Assembly (NCBI GenBank): GCA_020853705.1
Contig: JADYYK010000090.1
Location: forward strand, 1 to 37,779
Source of the DNA: Deltaproteobacteria bacterium
Lineage (GTDB): Bacteria > Myxococcota_A > Polyangia > Haliangiales > JADYYK01
Length of the DNA stretch: 37,779 nucleotides
Direction of reading: 5' to 3'
This document shows positions 25,091 through 34,126 of this stretch, in pieces (position 1 is the stretch's first letter; every line of letters begins with the position of its first letter). The notes beneath the pieces were generated by a model that made no database searches, was not told the DNA's origin, and worked only from the letters and a program-made list of their open reading frames with translations. The position numbers and the translations under genes are program-made.

Positions 25091-25681
25091 ATGACCGCCG
25101 CCACGCCAAGCCCCCGCATCGCCGCGCTGACCCCGCCGTTCGCGCCCGAGCTCGACGCCATGCTGAAGAAGTGGATGCCGCCCGGCAGCGCCGTGCCGCC
25201 GCTGGCCCTGTTCCGTACCCTGGCGGTGCACCCCGAGCTGTCCAGCCGCATGCGCCCGCTGGGCGCCGCCCTGCTGGGCCACGGCCTGCTCAGCGCGCGC
25301 GAGCGCGAGCTCTGCATCCAGCGCACCTGCGCCCGCGCCGGCGCCGAGTACGAGTGGGGCGTGCACGCGGTCGCCTTCGGGGCGGCCGTCGGCCTCAGCG
25401 AGGCCCAGCTGGCCGCCACCGCGCGCGGCCGCGCAGACGATCCCGCCTGGACCCCGCGCGAGCAGCTGCTGCTGGCGCTGGCCGACGAGCTGCACGACAG
25501 CGCCACGGTGTCGGCCGCCCTGTGGACCCGCCTGGCCGCGGAGTGGACGCCACCCCAGCTGCTCGAGCTGCTGGTGCTGGCCGGCTGGTACCGCACGCTG
25601 GCCTACGTCATCAACGCCATCGGCATCGAGCTGGAGCCCTGGGCGGCGCGCTTCCCGGCGCCAGGCAGCGACCCAGGCTAG
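25091..25681 (+). CDS. Carboxymuconolactone decarboxylase-like (AhpD-fold) protein
   Basis: The all-helical CMD fold is seen in MRPLGAALLGHGLLSARERE, CIQRTCARAGAEYEWGVHAV and LLVLAGWYRTLAYVINAIG. The catalytic CxxC of AhpD is missing; the Cys-Ala-Arg-Ala-Gly-Ala-Glu-Tyr-Glu-Trp-x2-His motif matches the non-peroxidase CMD subgroup. A strong GGAGGA precedes the ATG. It is controlled from a divergent HxlR gene with paired operators, a common arrangement for stress or detoxification enzymes. Substrate unknown. Length 196 aa. Confidence 0.9.
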   Translation: MTAATPSPRIAALTPPFAPELDAMLKKWMPPGSAVPPLALFRTLAVHPELSSRMRPLGAALLGHGLLSARERELCIQRTCARAGAEYEWGVHAVAFGAAVGLSEAQLAATARGRADDPAWTPREQLLLALADELHDSATVSAALWTRLAAEWTPPQLLELLVLAGWYRTLAYVINAIGIELEPWAARFPAPGSDPG

Positions 25682-25698
25682 CAGCCCCGAGCGGGCTG
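25682..25698 (+). terminator. Short hairpin after the CMD-like gene
   Basis: CAGCCC (25682-25687) and GGGCTG (25693-25698) pair around a five-base loop, directly after the TAG stop. Only two T residues follow, so termination would be weak. It lies in the gap before the convergent EamA gene. Confidence 0.4.
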
Positions 25699-25735
25699 TT
25701 CATCGCCGCGGGGCGGGGCAGGGGGCGCTGCCGCC

Positions 25736-26818
25736 TCAGCGGTGCGAGTGGCGGTGGTGCGCGTCGCTGACATGGGGGTGCTCGTGCGTCAGCGGGGCGT
25801 GGCGGTGCGGATGGCTGTGGGGCTCGGTGACCGGGCCGCTGCCGGCGTGGGCGTGGTCGTGCTGGTGGTGCTCGTCGTGGTTGTGGCTGTGGTCGTGCAC
25901 CACCTCGGCGTGGGTGTGGCGGTGGCTGTGGCGCGCGCGCAGCAGCAGCACCACACCGAGCAGCATGGCCGCGGCACCGGCCGCGTCGGCGCGGCCGGGG
26001 TGCTCGCCCAGCAGGGGGATGGCCAGCAGGGCGCCAGCGAACGGCGCGGTCGCGAAGATGGCGGCCTCGCGCGCCGCCCCCAGGTGGCGCAGCGCGATCA
26101 TGTCGAGCAGGATGCTGACGCCATAGCTCAGCGCACCGACACCCAGCGCGAGGCCGACCGTGGTCAGCGGCGGCAGGCCGGCGCCGGTCAGCAGCGCCAG
26201 GGTCCCCGTCAGCAGGCCCGCGCTGAGGGTCTTGAGGCGCACCACCTTGGCCGGATCGCGCAGCGACAGGCGCTGGGTCAGGTTGTTGTCACCGGCCCAG
26301 CACAGGCAGGCCCCGGTGATGGCCGCGATGCCCCAGCCGTCGGCGTGAAGCTCGCCAGGCCGGTAGCCCAGGGCCGCGCCGCCCGCGACGATGACCAGGG
26401 CGGCGGCGACCTCGCGCCGCCCCAGGTGCTCGTGAAACAGCAGCACCGCCACCAGCATGGTCGACGGCGCCTCCAGGTTGAGCAGCAGCGACCCCGCCAC
26501 CCCCGACATGCGTCCGAGGCCCACCAGCATCAGCACTGGCCCGCCGACGCCGCCGAGCAGCGCGATCCCGACCATGGGCCAGGCGTCGGCGCGGCGCAGG
26601 CGCGCCTCGCTGCTGGCCGCGCCGCGCAGGGCCAGCCAGCCCGACAGACCCAGCGCCGCGCCCAGGTACAGCAGGCTGGCCAGCAGCAGCGGCCCCACAC
26701 CGGGGAGCAGCAGCTTGGCCACCGGCGCGCTGGCGCCGAACAGCGCCGCGGCCAGCAGGCCGGCCAGCATGCCGCTGCCCGTCTTGCCAGCCGTGTTGGT
26801 GCTGGGCGACCCCGCCAT
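25736..26818 (-). CDS. EamA-family (DMT) transporter with His-rich tail
   Basis: Ten hydrophobic segments arranged as two EamA repeats span residues 15-295 (MLAGLLAAALFGASAPVAKL to AAAMLLGVVLLLRA), the fold of drug/metabolite exporters. The C-terminal 65 residues contain 24 histidines in short His-x-His runs (HSHRHTHAEVVHDHSHNHDE, HHQHDHAHAG) and are cytoplasmic by the usual topology. Such a tail normally buffers or senses zinc, nickel or cobalt. The transported substrate may therefore be a metal or a metal-linked metabolite, which is inferred. It is divergent from the channel gene, 70 bases away. Length 360 aa. Confidence 0.92.
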   Translation of the reverse strand: MAGSPSTNTAGKTGSGMLAGLLAAALFGASAPVAKLLLPGVGPLLLASLLYLGAALGLSGWLALRGAASSEARLRRADAWPMVGIALLGGVGGPVLMLVGLGRMSGVAGSLLLNLEAPSTMLVAVLLFHEHLGRREVAAALVIVAGGAALGYRPGELHADGWGIAAITGACLCWAGDNNLTQRLSLRDPAKVVRLKTLSAGLLTGTLALLTGAGLPPLTTVGLALGVGALSYGVSILLDMIALRHLGAAREAAIFATAPFAGALLAIPLLGEHPGRADAAGAAAMLLGVVLLLRARHSHRHTHAEVVHDHSHNHDEHHQHDHAHAGSGPVTEPHSHPHRHAPLTHEHPHVSDAHHRHSHR

Positions 26819-26888
26819 GGGGAGGTTCTACGACAATCCGGGCCGCGATGCTTGCAGGGCGTGCCAAGGTGGGAGAAAGTGACCGGGC

Positions 26889-28142
26889 ATGCGGACCCGA
26901 CGCGCGCGACGCGCACTGCGCTCCCGGCTTGTCCTGCTGGCCCCCATCGCGCTCGGCGTGGCCCTGTTGCTGAGCTGGGGCGCCCGGCTCGTCGCGCAGC
27001 CCTCGGCCGCGCCGAGGCCCGCCACGCCGGTGCCGAAACCGTCGACCCGCGTGCCGCCGCCGCCCGCGGTCGCAGGTGCCCCCGCCGCCGTGGCCGCAGC
27101 TGACCCGGCCACGCCCGCCGCCACCAGCCCCGATGCGCCCGCCGCCGCCAGCCCCGACGCGCCTGACAGCCCCGACGCCTCGGTCACCGCGACGCCCACC
27201 ACCGGCGCTGGCGTCGCCGCCCCGGCCAGCGGCCCGGTCCCGGTCTATGTCGGCGTCTACGCCTTCCAGGTCCCGCAGCTGGCCCTGGCCGAGTCCAACT
27301 ACCTGGTCGACTTCTGGGTCTGGTTCCGCTGGAAGGGCGACTTCAACCCGACCGAGACCTTCGAGCTGCTGAACCAGTTCGAGGGCGACATCGTGCGCAC
27401 CTTCGTCTATGTCGACGAGGCCGGCAACCCCAAGGCCGAGGACGTCGGCGACGGCTGGCAGTACCAGGTCATGCGCATCCAGAGCCGCTTTGGCCGCTCC
27501 TTCGACGTGCGCGACTATCCGTTCGACGATCAGGAGCTGACCATCGCCTTCGAGGACAACGACCAGACCACCGACCAGATGGTCTATGTCGCCGACAAGG
27601 ACACCGACCTGGTCGACCCCGGCCTCAAGGTCGACGGCTGGATGATCGATCACATTTCGGCCAAGGTCGGCAGCCACTCCTACCCGACCAACTGGGGCGA
27701 TCCGCGGCGCGGCCCTGGCGAGGATCGCTACTCGCAGTTCAGCTACACCATCCACCTGCGGCGCCCGGTGCTGGGCTACCTGGCCACCACGCTGGTGCCC
27801 ATCGCCATCTGTATGCTGATCACCATCTCGGTCTTCTTCCTCGGGGTGCAGAACTTCGAGGCCAAGCTGGGGCTGGCCACCACCTGCCTGATCTCGGCGG
27901 TCGCGCTGCAGCTGACCGCGCAGGGTGATCTGCCCAAGACCGGCCAGATGGTCCTGCTGGATCACGTCTACAACCTGTCCTACGTCACCATCTTGATCAC
28001 GCTGGTGGAGTGCATCTGGTCGGCGCGGCTGCACGACGCCGAGCAGATCGAGAAGGCCAAGAAGCTCGACCTCATCGGCCTGGCCATCACCGTGGTGGTC
28101 TTCTTCGGCGGCACCACCGCCCTGATCGCCAGCCGGCTCTAG
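26889..28142 (+). CDS. Bacterial pentameric ligand-gated ion channel homologue
   Basis: This is the prokaryotic counterpart of Cys-loop receptors (GLIC/ELIC type). An N-terminal signal helix leads to an Ala/Pro-rich linker (residues 38-115). The ligand-binding domain has YLVDFWVWFRWKGDF and DVRDYPFDDQELTIAFED, where Tyr210-Pro-Phe-Asp213 is the conserved loop; the flanking cysteines of animal channels are absent, as in all bacterial members. Four helices follow: M1 near 295-319 (LATTLVPIAICMLITISVFF), the pore-lining M2 (LATTCLISAVALQLTAQGDL), M3 and M4. It should form an ion pore opened by an unknown ligand or pH. GGGAGAAAG precedes the ATG. Length 417 aa. Confidence 0.9.
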   Translation: MRTRRARRALRSRLVLLAPIALGVALLLSWGARLVAQPSAAPRPATPVPKPSTRVPPPPAVAGAPAAVAAADPATPAATSPDAPAAASPDAPDSPDASVTATPTTGAGVAAPASGPVPVYVGVYAFQVPQLALAESNYLVDFWVWFRWKGDFNPTETFELLNQFEGDIVRTFVYVDEAGNPKAEDVGDGWQYQVMRIQSRFGRSFDVRDYPFDDQELTIAFEDNDQTTDQMVYVADKDTDLVDPGLKVDGWMIDHISAKVGSHSYPTNWGDPRRGPGEDRYSQFSYTIHLRRPVLGYLATTLVPIAICMLITISVFFLGVQNFEAKLGLATTCLISAVALQLTAQGDLPKTGQMVLLDHVYNLSYVTILITLVECIWSARLHDAEQIEKAKKLDLIGLAITVVVFFGGTTALIASRL

Positions 28143-28170
28143 CGGAGATCGCGCGGTCGCGGAGCCCGGG

Positions 28171-28225
28171 TTGACAGCTCGCTCGCGCCCTGTTAGTAAC
28201 CATATGGTTCATTAACCATCTGGTT
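28171..28225 (+). promoter_or_regulatory. Promoter with paired operators for the AHSA1/ArsR operon
   Basis: A consensus -35 TTGACA (28171-28176) is followed after 17 bases by TAGTAA (28194-28199). AACCATATGGTT (28198-28209) is a perfect palindrome and AACCATCTGGTT (28214-28225) a one-mismatch copy 16 bases later. They cover the end of the -10 and the start region, ideal for repression by the ArsR protein encoded downstream. Confidence 0.85.
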
Positions 28226-28250
28226 CAAGACAGCCCAAGGAGAGAGCGCC

Positions 28251-28715
28251 ATGAAGGACAGCATCGCCGACCGCGAGCTCGTGGTCACCCGCCGCTTCGA
28301 CGCCCCGCGCGCGCTGGTCTGGTCCGCCTGGACCGAGCCGGCGCGCTTCTGCCAGTGGATGGGGCCGCGCGGCTTCACCACCACCGTGCAAGCGATGGAC
28401 GTGCGCCGCGGCGGGCAGGCGCTCTACCTGATGGTCGGCCCCGACGGCACCGAGTGGATGAACCGCGCCCGCTTCACCGAGGTGGTGCCGCCCGAGCGGC
28501 TGGTCTACCTGCTCGACGCCGGGGTCGACGACGATCCCGCCACCTTCGAGGTCACCGTCACGCTGGCCTCCAGCGCGGACGGCAAGCAGACCCAGCTGAC
28601 CATGCGCACGCTGTTCCCGTCGGCGGCCGAGCTCGAGCGGGTCAAGGCGTTCGGCGCCGTCGAGGGCGGCCAGCAGACCCTCGACAAGCTGGCCGCGCAC
28701 CTGGCGGCGGGCTGA
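28251..28715 (+). CDS. AHSA1/SRPBCC-domain protein
   Basis: The 154-residue START-like (SRPBCC) fold shows the AHSA1 signature: LVVTRRFDAPRALVWSAWTE, then FCQWMGPRGFTT, MNRARFTEVVPPERLVYLLD and the C-terminal helix EGGQQTLDKLAAHLA. Proteins of this type bind hydrophobic ligands in a cavity, and many sit in operons with an ArsR regulator, as here. No enzymatic residues can be named. AAGGAGAG lies seven bases before the ATG. The stop overlaps the arsR start by one base. Confidence 0.93.
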   Translation: MKDSIADRELVVTRRFDAPRALVWSAWTEPARFCQWMGPRGFTTTVQAMDVRRGGQALYLMVGPDGTEWMNRARFTEVVPPERLVYLLDAGVDDDPATFEVTVTLASSADGKQTQLTMRTLFPSAAELERVKAFGAVEGGQQTLDKLAAHLAAG

Positions 28716-29095
28716 TGCAGGCCGCGCAGCTCGACGCCGTGTTCGCGGCGCTGGCCGATCCGACCCGGCGCGCCATCCTGGCCAAGCTGGCCCGCGGCGA
28801 GGCCACCGTGACCGAGCTGGCCGCGCCGTTCGACATCAGCATGCCGGCCATCTCCAAGCACCTCAAGGTGCTGCAGCGCGCGCGCCTGATCTCGCGCGGG
28901 CGCGACGCCCAGCGCCGGCCCTGTCGCCTGGAGGCGGCGCCGCTCGCGCAGGCCGCCAGCTGGATCGACGACTACCGGCGCTGCTGGGAGGAAAGCCTGG
29001 ATCGCCTCGACGCCTACCTGAAGACCGTGCAGCAGCAGCCCCGCCGCGCCCGCGAGCAGAGGCCCAAGGCGAGGCCCCGTGGCCGCCAGCACTGA
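28715..29095 (+). CDS. ArsR-family transcriptional regulator
   Basis: The winged helix-turn-helix reads FAALADPTRRAILAKLARGE, TVTELAAPFDISMPAISKHL, KVLQRARLISRGRDAQRRP, the form found with AHSA1 partners. The classic ELCVCDL metal-binding cysteines of arsenic sensors are absent, so metals are unlikely to be the signal. Starting in TGATG with the AHSA1 stop, it is the second gene of an operon that it probably represses through the two palindromes upstream. The C-terminus is basic and extended (RRAREQRPKARPRGRQH). Length 126 aa. Confidence 0.95.
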   Translation: MQAAQLDAVFAALADPTRRAILAKLARGEATVTELAAPFDISMPAISKHLKVLQRARLISRGRDAQRRPCRLEAAPLAQAASWIDDYRRCWEESLDRLDAYLKTVQQQPRRAREQRPKARPRGRQH

Positions 29096-29140
29096 CCCGC
29101 CCTGGCGCCTGGTGATCGCGAGAGTGCGCCCAGGCCGCTG

Positions 29141-30922
29141 TTGTACACTGACGCTCCAGTGGTGGGGACGGGTGACCAGGAGATCCAGAGGCTGAATCGC
29201 CTCTACTTTGCGCTCACCCAGATCAGCCAGGCCATCGTGCGCAAGCGCTCGCGCGAGGAGCTGCTGGACCGGGTGTGCCAGATCCTGGTCAGCGACGGCG
29301 GCTTTCGCCTGGCCTGGATCGGCTGGCTGGAGCCGGTGACCCAGCTGCTGGTGCCGGTGAGCCAGGCTGGCCCGGGCGTCGACTACCTGAAGGGCACCAG
29401 CGTCTATGCCGATGATCGCCCCGAGGGCCGGGGCCCGACCGGGCGGGCCTTCCGGGACGACCGGCCCTACATCTGCAACGACCTCCGCGACGACCCGGCC
29501 ACGCTGCTCTGGCGCGCCAAGCTGGAGCAGCACGGCATGCACGCCTCGGCGGCGCTGCCCCTCCACGTCGGCGGCGTGGTCGCGGGCACCCTCAGCGTGT
29601 ATGCCGATCGCGTCGGCTACTTCCAGGACAAGGAGCTGGCGCTGCTGGTCGAGGCCGCGGCGGATCTGTCGTTCGCGCTCGACAACCTGGCGCGTGACGA
29701 GGAGCGCCGCCAGACCCGCGCCGAGCGGCGCCGCGCCGAGGAGGCGCTGGCGCGCAGCGAGCAGCGCTATCGCACCACCCTCGACAACATCCTGGAGGGC
29801 TGCCAGCTGCTCGACTTCGAGTGGCGCTACCTCTACCTGAACGACGCCGCCGCCAAGCAGAACCGGCGCCCGAGCAGCGAGCTCCTGGGTCAGCGCATGC
29901 CCGACATGTGGCCCGGCATCGAGGCCACGCCGGTGTTCGCGCTGCTGCGCCGCTGCATGGAGGCCCGGGTCGCGCTGCACGAGGAGACCGAGTTCACCTT
30001 CGCGGACGGCGCGACGGGCTGGTTCGACGTGCGTGTGCAGCCGGTGCCCGAGGGCATCTTCGTGCTGTCCATCGACATCAGCGAGCGCAAGCAGGTCGAA
30101 CGCGTGGTGCGCGAGCTCAACGAGAGCCTGGAGGCCAAGGTGCACCAGCGCACCGTCGACCTCGAGGCCGCCCGCGCGCGCGCCGAGGCCGCCGATCGGC
30201 TCAAGTCGGCCTTCCTGGCCACCATGTCGCACGAGCTGCGCACGCCGCTGAACTCCATCATCGGCTTCACCGGGATCGTGCTGCAGGGGCTGGCCGGGCC
30301 GTTGACCGCGGAGCAGCGCAAGCAGCTCGGCATGGTGCGCGGCAGCGCGCGCCACCTGCTCGAGCTCATCAACGACGTGCTCGATCTGTCGAAGATCGAG
30401 GCCGATCAGCTCGAGGTGGTGGCGGAGCCCTTCGAGCTGCCGGAGTCGATCGAGCGCGTGCTGGGCTCGGTGCGCCCGCAGGCCGACAAGAAGGGGCTCA
30501 CGCTGGAGGCCCGGGTCGCGCCGGTGCTGGGCCGCATGGTCAGCGACCGGCGCCGGGTCGAGCAGATCATGCTCAACATGCTCTCCAACGCCCTCAAGTT
30601 CACCGACCACGGCGGCGTCACCGTCAGCGCCGAGCGGCTGGACGCCTGGCCCGCGCCGCCGACGCAGGTGGCCTGCCCGGCGCTGCGCCTGTGTGTCGAG
30701 GACACCGGGATCGGCGTCAGGCCTGAAGATCTGGCCGCGCTGTTTCAGCCGTTTCGGCAGCTCGACACCGGGCTGTCACGGCAGCACGAGGGCACCGGGC
30801 TGGGGCTGGCGATCTGTCGCCGGCTCGCGACACTCCTGGGAGGGGATATCATCGCCAGCAGCGAGTGGGGCAAGGGCAGCCGCTTCACTCTGACCCTGCC
30901 CCTGGAGAGGCCGACCGCATGA
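29141..30922 (+). CDS. Cytosolic sensor histidine kinase (GAF-PAS-HisKA-HATPase)
   Basis: There is no signal sequence or membrane helix. Residues 25-195 form a GAF domain (LLDRVCQILVSDGGFRLAWI, GMHASAALPLHVGGVVAGTL). A PAS domain spans about 205-325 (RTTLDNILEGCQLLDFEWRY), followed by a coiled-coil. The H-box FLATMSHELRTPLNSIIGFT contains phospho-His364, with N-box MLSNALKFTD and G-boxes DTGIGV and GTGLGLAICR. The GAF/PAS ligand is unknown. The start is uncertain: TTG 29141 is the first option and GTGs at 29159 and 29162 follow; none has a ribosome site. The stop overlaps the response regulator start (ATGA). Length 593 aa. Confidence 0.92.
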   Translation: MYTDAPVVGTGDQEIQRLNRLYFALTQISQAIVRKRSREELLDRVCQILVSDGGFRLAWIGWLEPVTQLLVPVSQAGPGVDYLKGTSVYADDRPEGRGPTGRAFRDDRPYICNDLRDDPATLLWRAKLEQHGMHASAALPLHVGGVVAGTLSVYADRVGYFQDKELALLVEAAADLSFALDNLARDEERRQTRAERRRAEEALARSEQRYRTTLDNILEGCQLLDFEWRYLYLNDAAAKQNRRPSSELLGQRMPDMWPGIEATPVFALLRRCMEARVALHEETEFTFADGATGWFDVRVQPVPEGIFVLSIDISERKQVERVVRELNESLEAKVHQRTVDLEAARARAEAADRLKSAFLATMSHELRTPLNSIIGFTGIVLQGLAGPLTAEQRKQLGMVRGSARHLLELINDVLDLSKIEADQLEVVAEPFELPESIERVLGSVRPQADKKGLTLEARVAPVLGRMVSDRRRVEQIMLNMLSNALKFTDHGGVTVSAERLDAWPAPPTQVACPALRLCVEDTGIGVRPEDLAALFQPFRQLDTGLSRQHEGTGLGLAICRRLATLLGGDIIASSEWGKGSRFTLTLPLERPTA

Positions 30923-31320
30923 GCCAGACCGTGCTCCACACCGTGCTTCTCATCGAGGACAACGAGCAGAACCGCTACCTGGCGACCTTCCTGCTCGAGC
31001 AGCGGGGCCATCGCGTGGTGCCCGCGGTCGATGGCCCGAGCGGCATCGCGCTGGCGCAGTCGCTGCGGCCCGACATCATCCTGCTCGACATCCAGCTGCC
31101 GACCATGGATGGCCACGCGGTGGCGCGCGCGCTGCGCGCCATCGAGAGCCTGCGCAAGATCCCGATCATCGCGGTGACGTCGTACGCTCTGGTCGGTGAT
31201 CGCGCCAAGTGCCTGGCCGCGGGCTGCACCGGGTACATCGAGAAGCCCATCGACCCCGAGACCTTCGTGACCGAGATCGAGGCTGCCGCGCGCGCAGCCG
31301 GGGAGGGCGACGCGGCATGA
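30919..31320 (+). CDS. Single-domain response regulator
   Basis: A stand-alone receiver of 133 residues: acidic pocket [12 protein letters not shown], phosphoacceptor Asp57 ([12 protein letters not shown]), Thr/Ser (IAVTSYA) and Lys in GYIEKPID. The NEQNRYLA motif is typical of DivK-like receivers that accept or shuttle phosphate from hybrid kinases. There is no output domain, so it must act on another protein. It overlaps both neighbours by four bases (ATGA), which makes an equimolar three-protein relay likely. Confidence 0.95.
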   Translation: MSQTVLHTVLLIEDNEQNRYLATFLLEQRGHRVVPAVDGPSGIALAQSLRPDIILLDIQLPTMDGHAVARALRAIESLRKIPIIAVTSYALVGDRAKCLAAGCTGYIEKPIDPETFVTEIEAAARAAGEGDAA

Positions 31321-34121
31321 CGCGCATCCTCATCGTCGATGACAAGGAGGACAACCTCTACTACCTGAAGGCGCTGCTGGAGGGCCACGGCTATGAGGTC
31401 GAGGCCGCCCACCACGGCGCCGAGGCGCTGGTCAGGGCGCGCCAGCAGGTGCCGGCGCTGATCATCTCCGATCTGCTGATGCCCATCATGGATGGCTACA
31501 CGCTGCTGCGTCACTGGCGCGCCGATCCGGGGCTGCACGACGTGCCCTTCATCGTCTACACCGCGACCTACACCCGGCCCGAGGACGAGGCGCTGGCCAT
31601 GACGCTGGGCGCCGACGACTTCATCTTGAAGCCCACCGAGCCCGAGGACTTCGTGGGCCGCGTGCGCGCCGCGCTGGTCAAGGTCGCGCGCGGCCGCACC
31701 CCGGACCCGACGCCGCCGCCCAACGAGGGCCAGCTCGAGCTGTACAGCCGCACGCTGATCCGCAAGCTGGAGGAGAAGTCGCTGCAGCTGCAGGACCTGA
31801 ACCAGGCGCTGCAGCAGGACCTCGCCAAGCGCGAGACCGTCGAGCGCGCCCTGCGCATGCGCGAGGTCGAGCTCGGCATGCTGGCCGAGGCGCTGCCCGG
31901 GGTGGTCTGGAGCAGCGGCGCCGACGGCCGTCCGAGCTACCTCAACCGGCGCTGGATCGAGTACACCGGCCTCAGCCTGGACGACAGCCTGGGGGAGGGC
32001 TGGCACAGGGCGTTTCACCCCGACGACCGGGCGCTGAGCCGCGAGGCCTGGCGCGCCGCGGTCGCGAGCGGTACCGCCTACTCGGTGGAGTGTCGCCTGC
32101 GCCGCGCCGACGGCGTGTATCGCTGGTGGCTGATGCGCGGCGCGCCGGTACTCGGCGCCGACGGCGGCGTCCTCAAGTGGTTCGGCACCTGCACCGACAT
32201 CGAGGAGCTCAAGCAGGCCCAGGCCAAGCTGGCCGAGGCCGAGGGGCTGCGCCGGCTGGCCGGTGGCGTGGCCCGCCTGGGCGGCTGGCGCATCGAGCTC
32301 GAGCCCGAGCTGCGCCTGGTCTGGTCCGACGAGGTGTGCGCCATCTACGAGCTGCCGCCGGGCAGCCAGCCCTCGGCCGACGAGGTGCTGGCCTTCTATG
32401 CGCCCGAGTACCGCGACGCCATCATCAAGGCCATCGAGGCGTGCGCACGCAACGGGGTGCCCTTCGATCTCGAGATGCAGGTCGTCACGCTGAGCAAGCG
32501 GCGCATCTGGGTGCGCGTGATGGGCCACGCCGAGCGCGATCCGAGCGGCAAGATCGTGCGGGTGTTCGGCGCCTTCCAGGACATCGACGACGTGCACAAG
32601 CTGCAGGATCAGCTGCGCCAGGCCCAGAAGATGGAGGCCATCGGCGTGCTCGCGGGCGGCGTCGCGCACGACTTCAACAACCTGCTCTCGGTCATCTTGA
32701 GCTACTCCCACCTGGTGCTCGGCCAGCTGGAGCCGGGCGAGCCGATGCGCGCCGACGTCGAGGAGATCCAGCGCGCCGGCGAGCGCGCCACCGAGCTGAC
32801 TCGACAGCTGCTGGCGTTCAGCCGCAAGCAGCTGCTGCAGCCGCGCGTGCTCGACGTCGGCCAGGTCGTGGCCGGCATGGAGAAAATGCTGCGCCGGCTC
32901 ATCGGCGAGGACATCGAGCTGGCGTTGCTGGGGGCGCGTCCCCTGGGCAAGGTCCACGCGGATCCCGGGCAGATCGAGCAGATCGTGATGAACCTGGTGG
33001 TCAACGCGCGCGACGCCATGCCGCGCGGCGGCAAGCTGACCCTGGAGACCCAGAACGTCGACCTCGGCGCCGCCTATGTGGCCGAGCACCCCGGCACCAC
33101 GCCGGGGCCGCACGTGATGCTGGCGGTCAGCGACACCGGCTGTGGCATGGACGCCGCCACGCGCGAGCGCGTCTTCGAGCCCTTCTTCACCACCCAGGAG
33201 CAAGGCAAGGGCACCGGCCTCGGGCTGTCGACGGTGTTCGGCATCGTCAACCAGAGCCACGGCCACATCCGCGTCTACAGCGAGCCGGGGGTCGGCACCA
33301 CGTTCAAGCTGTATCTGCCCTGCACCGACGCCCCGCTGGAGGCGCTGGTGCCCACGGCGGCGCCCAGCAGCCTGCGCGGCAGCGAGACCATCCTGCTGGT
33401 CGAGGATGAGGAGCAGGTGCGCCTGCTGTGCCGGTCGATCCTGCGCCGCCAGGGCTACAACGTGCTGGAGGCCCAGAACGGTGGCGAGGCGCTCCTCATC
33501 AGCGAGCGCTTCGGCGCCAAGATCCACCTCTTGGTCACCGACGTGGTGATGCCGCGCATGAGCGGGCGCGAGCTGGCCGAGCGGCTGGCGCCGATGCGGC
33601 CCGAGATGCGCGTGCTGTTCGTGTCGGGCTACACCCCGGACTCCATCGTGCACCACGGCGTGCTCGACGCGGGCGTGGCCTTCCTGCAGAAGCCGCTCTT
33701 GCCCGAGCCGCTGCTGCGCAAGGTGCGCGAGGTGCTCGACCAGGGCAGCGCGCCGGTGCGCGGGCCGATCCTGGTGCTGGAGGACGACGCCCAGATGCGC
33801 CGCCTGGTGGTCACCATCCTGAGGTCCGGCGGCTACCAGGACATCGTGCAGGCCAGCAGCGGGGCCGAGGCGCTGGAGCTGGGCCGCGCCGCGGATCGCC
33901 TCAGGCTGCTGGTCACCGACGTCACCCTGGGCAGCGTGCCCGGCACCGAGATCGCCGGCCAGCTGGGCGCGCGGCATCCGGGGCTGCCTGTCATCATCAT
34001 GTCAGGATATGACCTGGAGACGCTGGGTCGGCGCGGCATCTCGGTCCCCGAGGCGCTGTTCCTGCGCAAGCCGTTCTCGCCGCAGGCGCTGCTGGACCGG
34101 GTCCGCGACCTGGTGGGCTGA
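31317..34121 (+). CDS. Hybrid histidine kinase with three receiver domains
   Basis: The order is REC-PAS-PAS-HisKA-HATPase-REC-REC in 934 residues. REC1 (1-120) has D8/D9 and Asp52 ([13 protein letters not shown]). A coiled-coil ([19 protein letters not shown]) precedes two PAS domains (about 175-300 and 310-425). The kinase has H-box [16 protein letters not shown] with His451, N-box [15 protein letters not shown] and [12 protein letters not shown]2 has Asp742 ([11 protein letters not shown]) and REC3 Asp868 ([11 protein letters not shown]). The GGVAHDFNN type of H-box is common in cytosolic hybrid kinases. No membrane helix is present, so an internal signal is expected. Length and domain count are high even for hybrids. 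Confidence 0.95.
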   Translation: MTRILIVDDKEDNLYYLKALLEGHGYEVEAAHHGAEALVRARQQVPALIISDLLMPIMDGYTLLRHWRADPGLHDVPFIVYTATYTRPEDEALAMTLGADDFILKPTEPEDFVGRVRAALVKVARGRTPDPTPPPNEGQLELYSRTLIRKLEEKSLQLQDLNQALQQDLAKRETVERALRMREVELGMLAEALPGVVWSSGADGRPSYLNRRWIEYTGLSLDDSLGEGWHRAFHPDDRALSREAWRAAVASGTAYSVECRLRRADGVYRWWLMRGAPVLGADGGVLKWFGTCTDIEELKQAQAKLAEAEGLRRLAGGVARLGGWRIELEPELRLVWSDEVCAIYELPPGSQPSADEVLAFYAPEYRDAIIKAIEACARNGVPFDLEMQVVTLSKRRIWVRVMGHAERDPSGKIVRVFGAFQDIDDVHKLQDQLRQAQKMEAIGVLAGGVAHDFNNLLSVILSYSHLVLGQLEPGEPMRADVEEIQRAGERATELTRQLLAFSRKQLLQPRVLDVGQVVAGMEKMLRRLIGEDIELALLGARPLGKVHADPGQIEQIVMNLVVNARDAMPRGGKLTLETQNVDLGAAYVAEHPGTTPGPHVMLAVSDTGCGMDAATRERVFEPFFTTQEQGKGTGLGLSTVFGIVNQSHGHIRVYSEPGVGTTFKLYLPCTDAPLEALVPTAAPSSLRGSETILLVEDEEQVRLLCRSILRRQGYNVLEAQNGGEALLISERFGAKIHLLVTDVVMPRMSGRELAERLAPMRPEMRVLFVSGYTPDSIVHHGVLDAGVAFLQKPLLPEPLLRKVREVLDQGSAPVRGPILVLEDDAQMRRLVVTILRSGGYQDIVQASSGAEALELGRAADRLRLLVTDVTLGSVPGTEIAGQLGARHPGLPVIIMSGYDLETLGRRGISVPEALFLRKPFSPQALLDRVRDLVG

Positions 34122-34126
34122 GCCGG

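Noticed and set aside
25742..27103. 453-codon plus-strand frame
   Set aside because: Antisense to the EamA gene. The Val/Gly and Gln/Arg runs are the reverse reading of the His-rich tail and membrane helices.
28715..29095. Arsenic or metal sensor
   Set aside because: The metal-binding cysteine motif is missing and no ars genes are nearby.
30975..33977. 1000-codon minus-strand frame opposite the hybrid kinase
   Set aside because: It mirrors a gene with clear kinase and receiver motifs, and its own translation shows no domain pattern. It is a GC-driven shadow.
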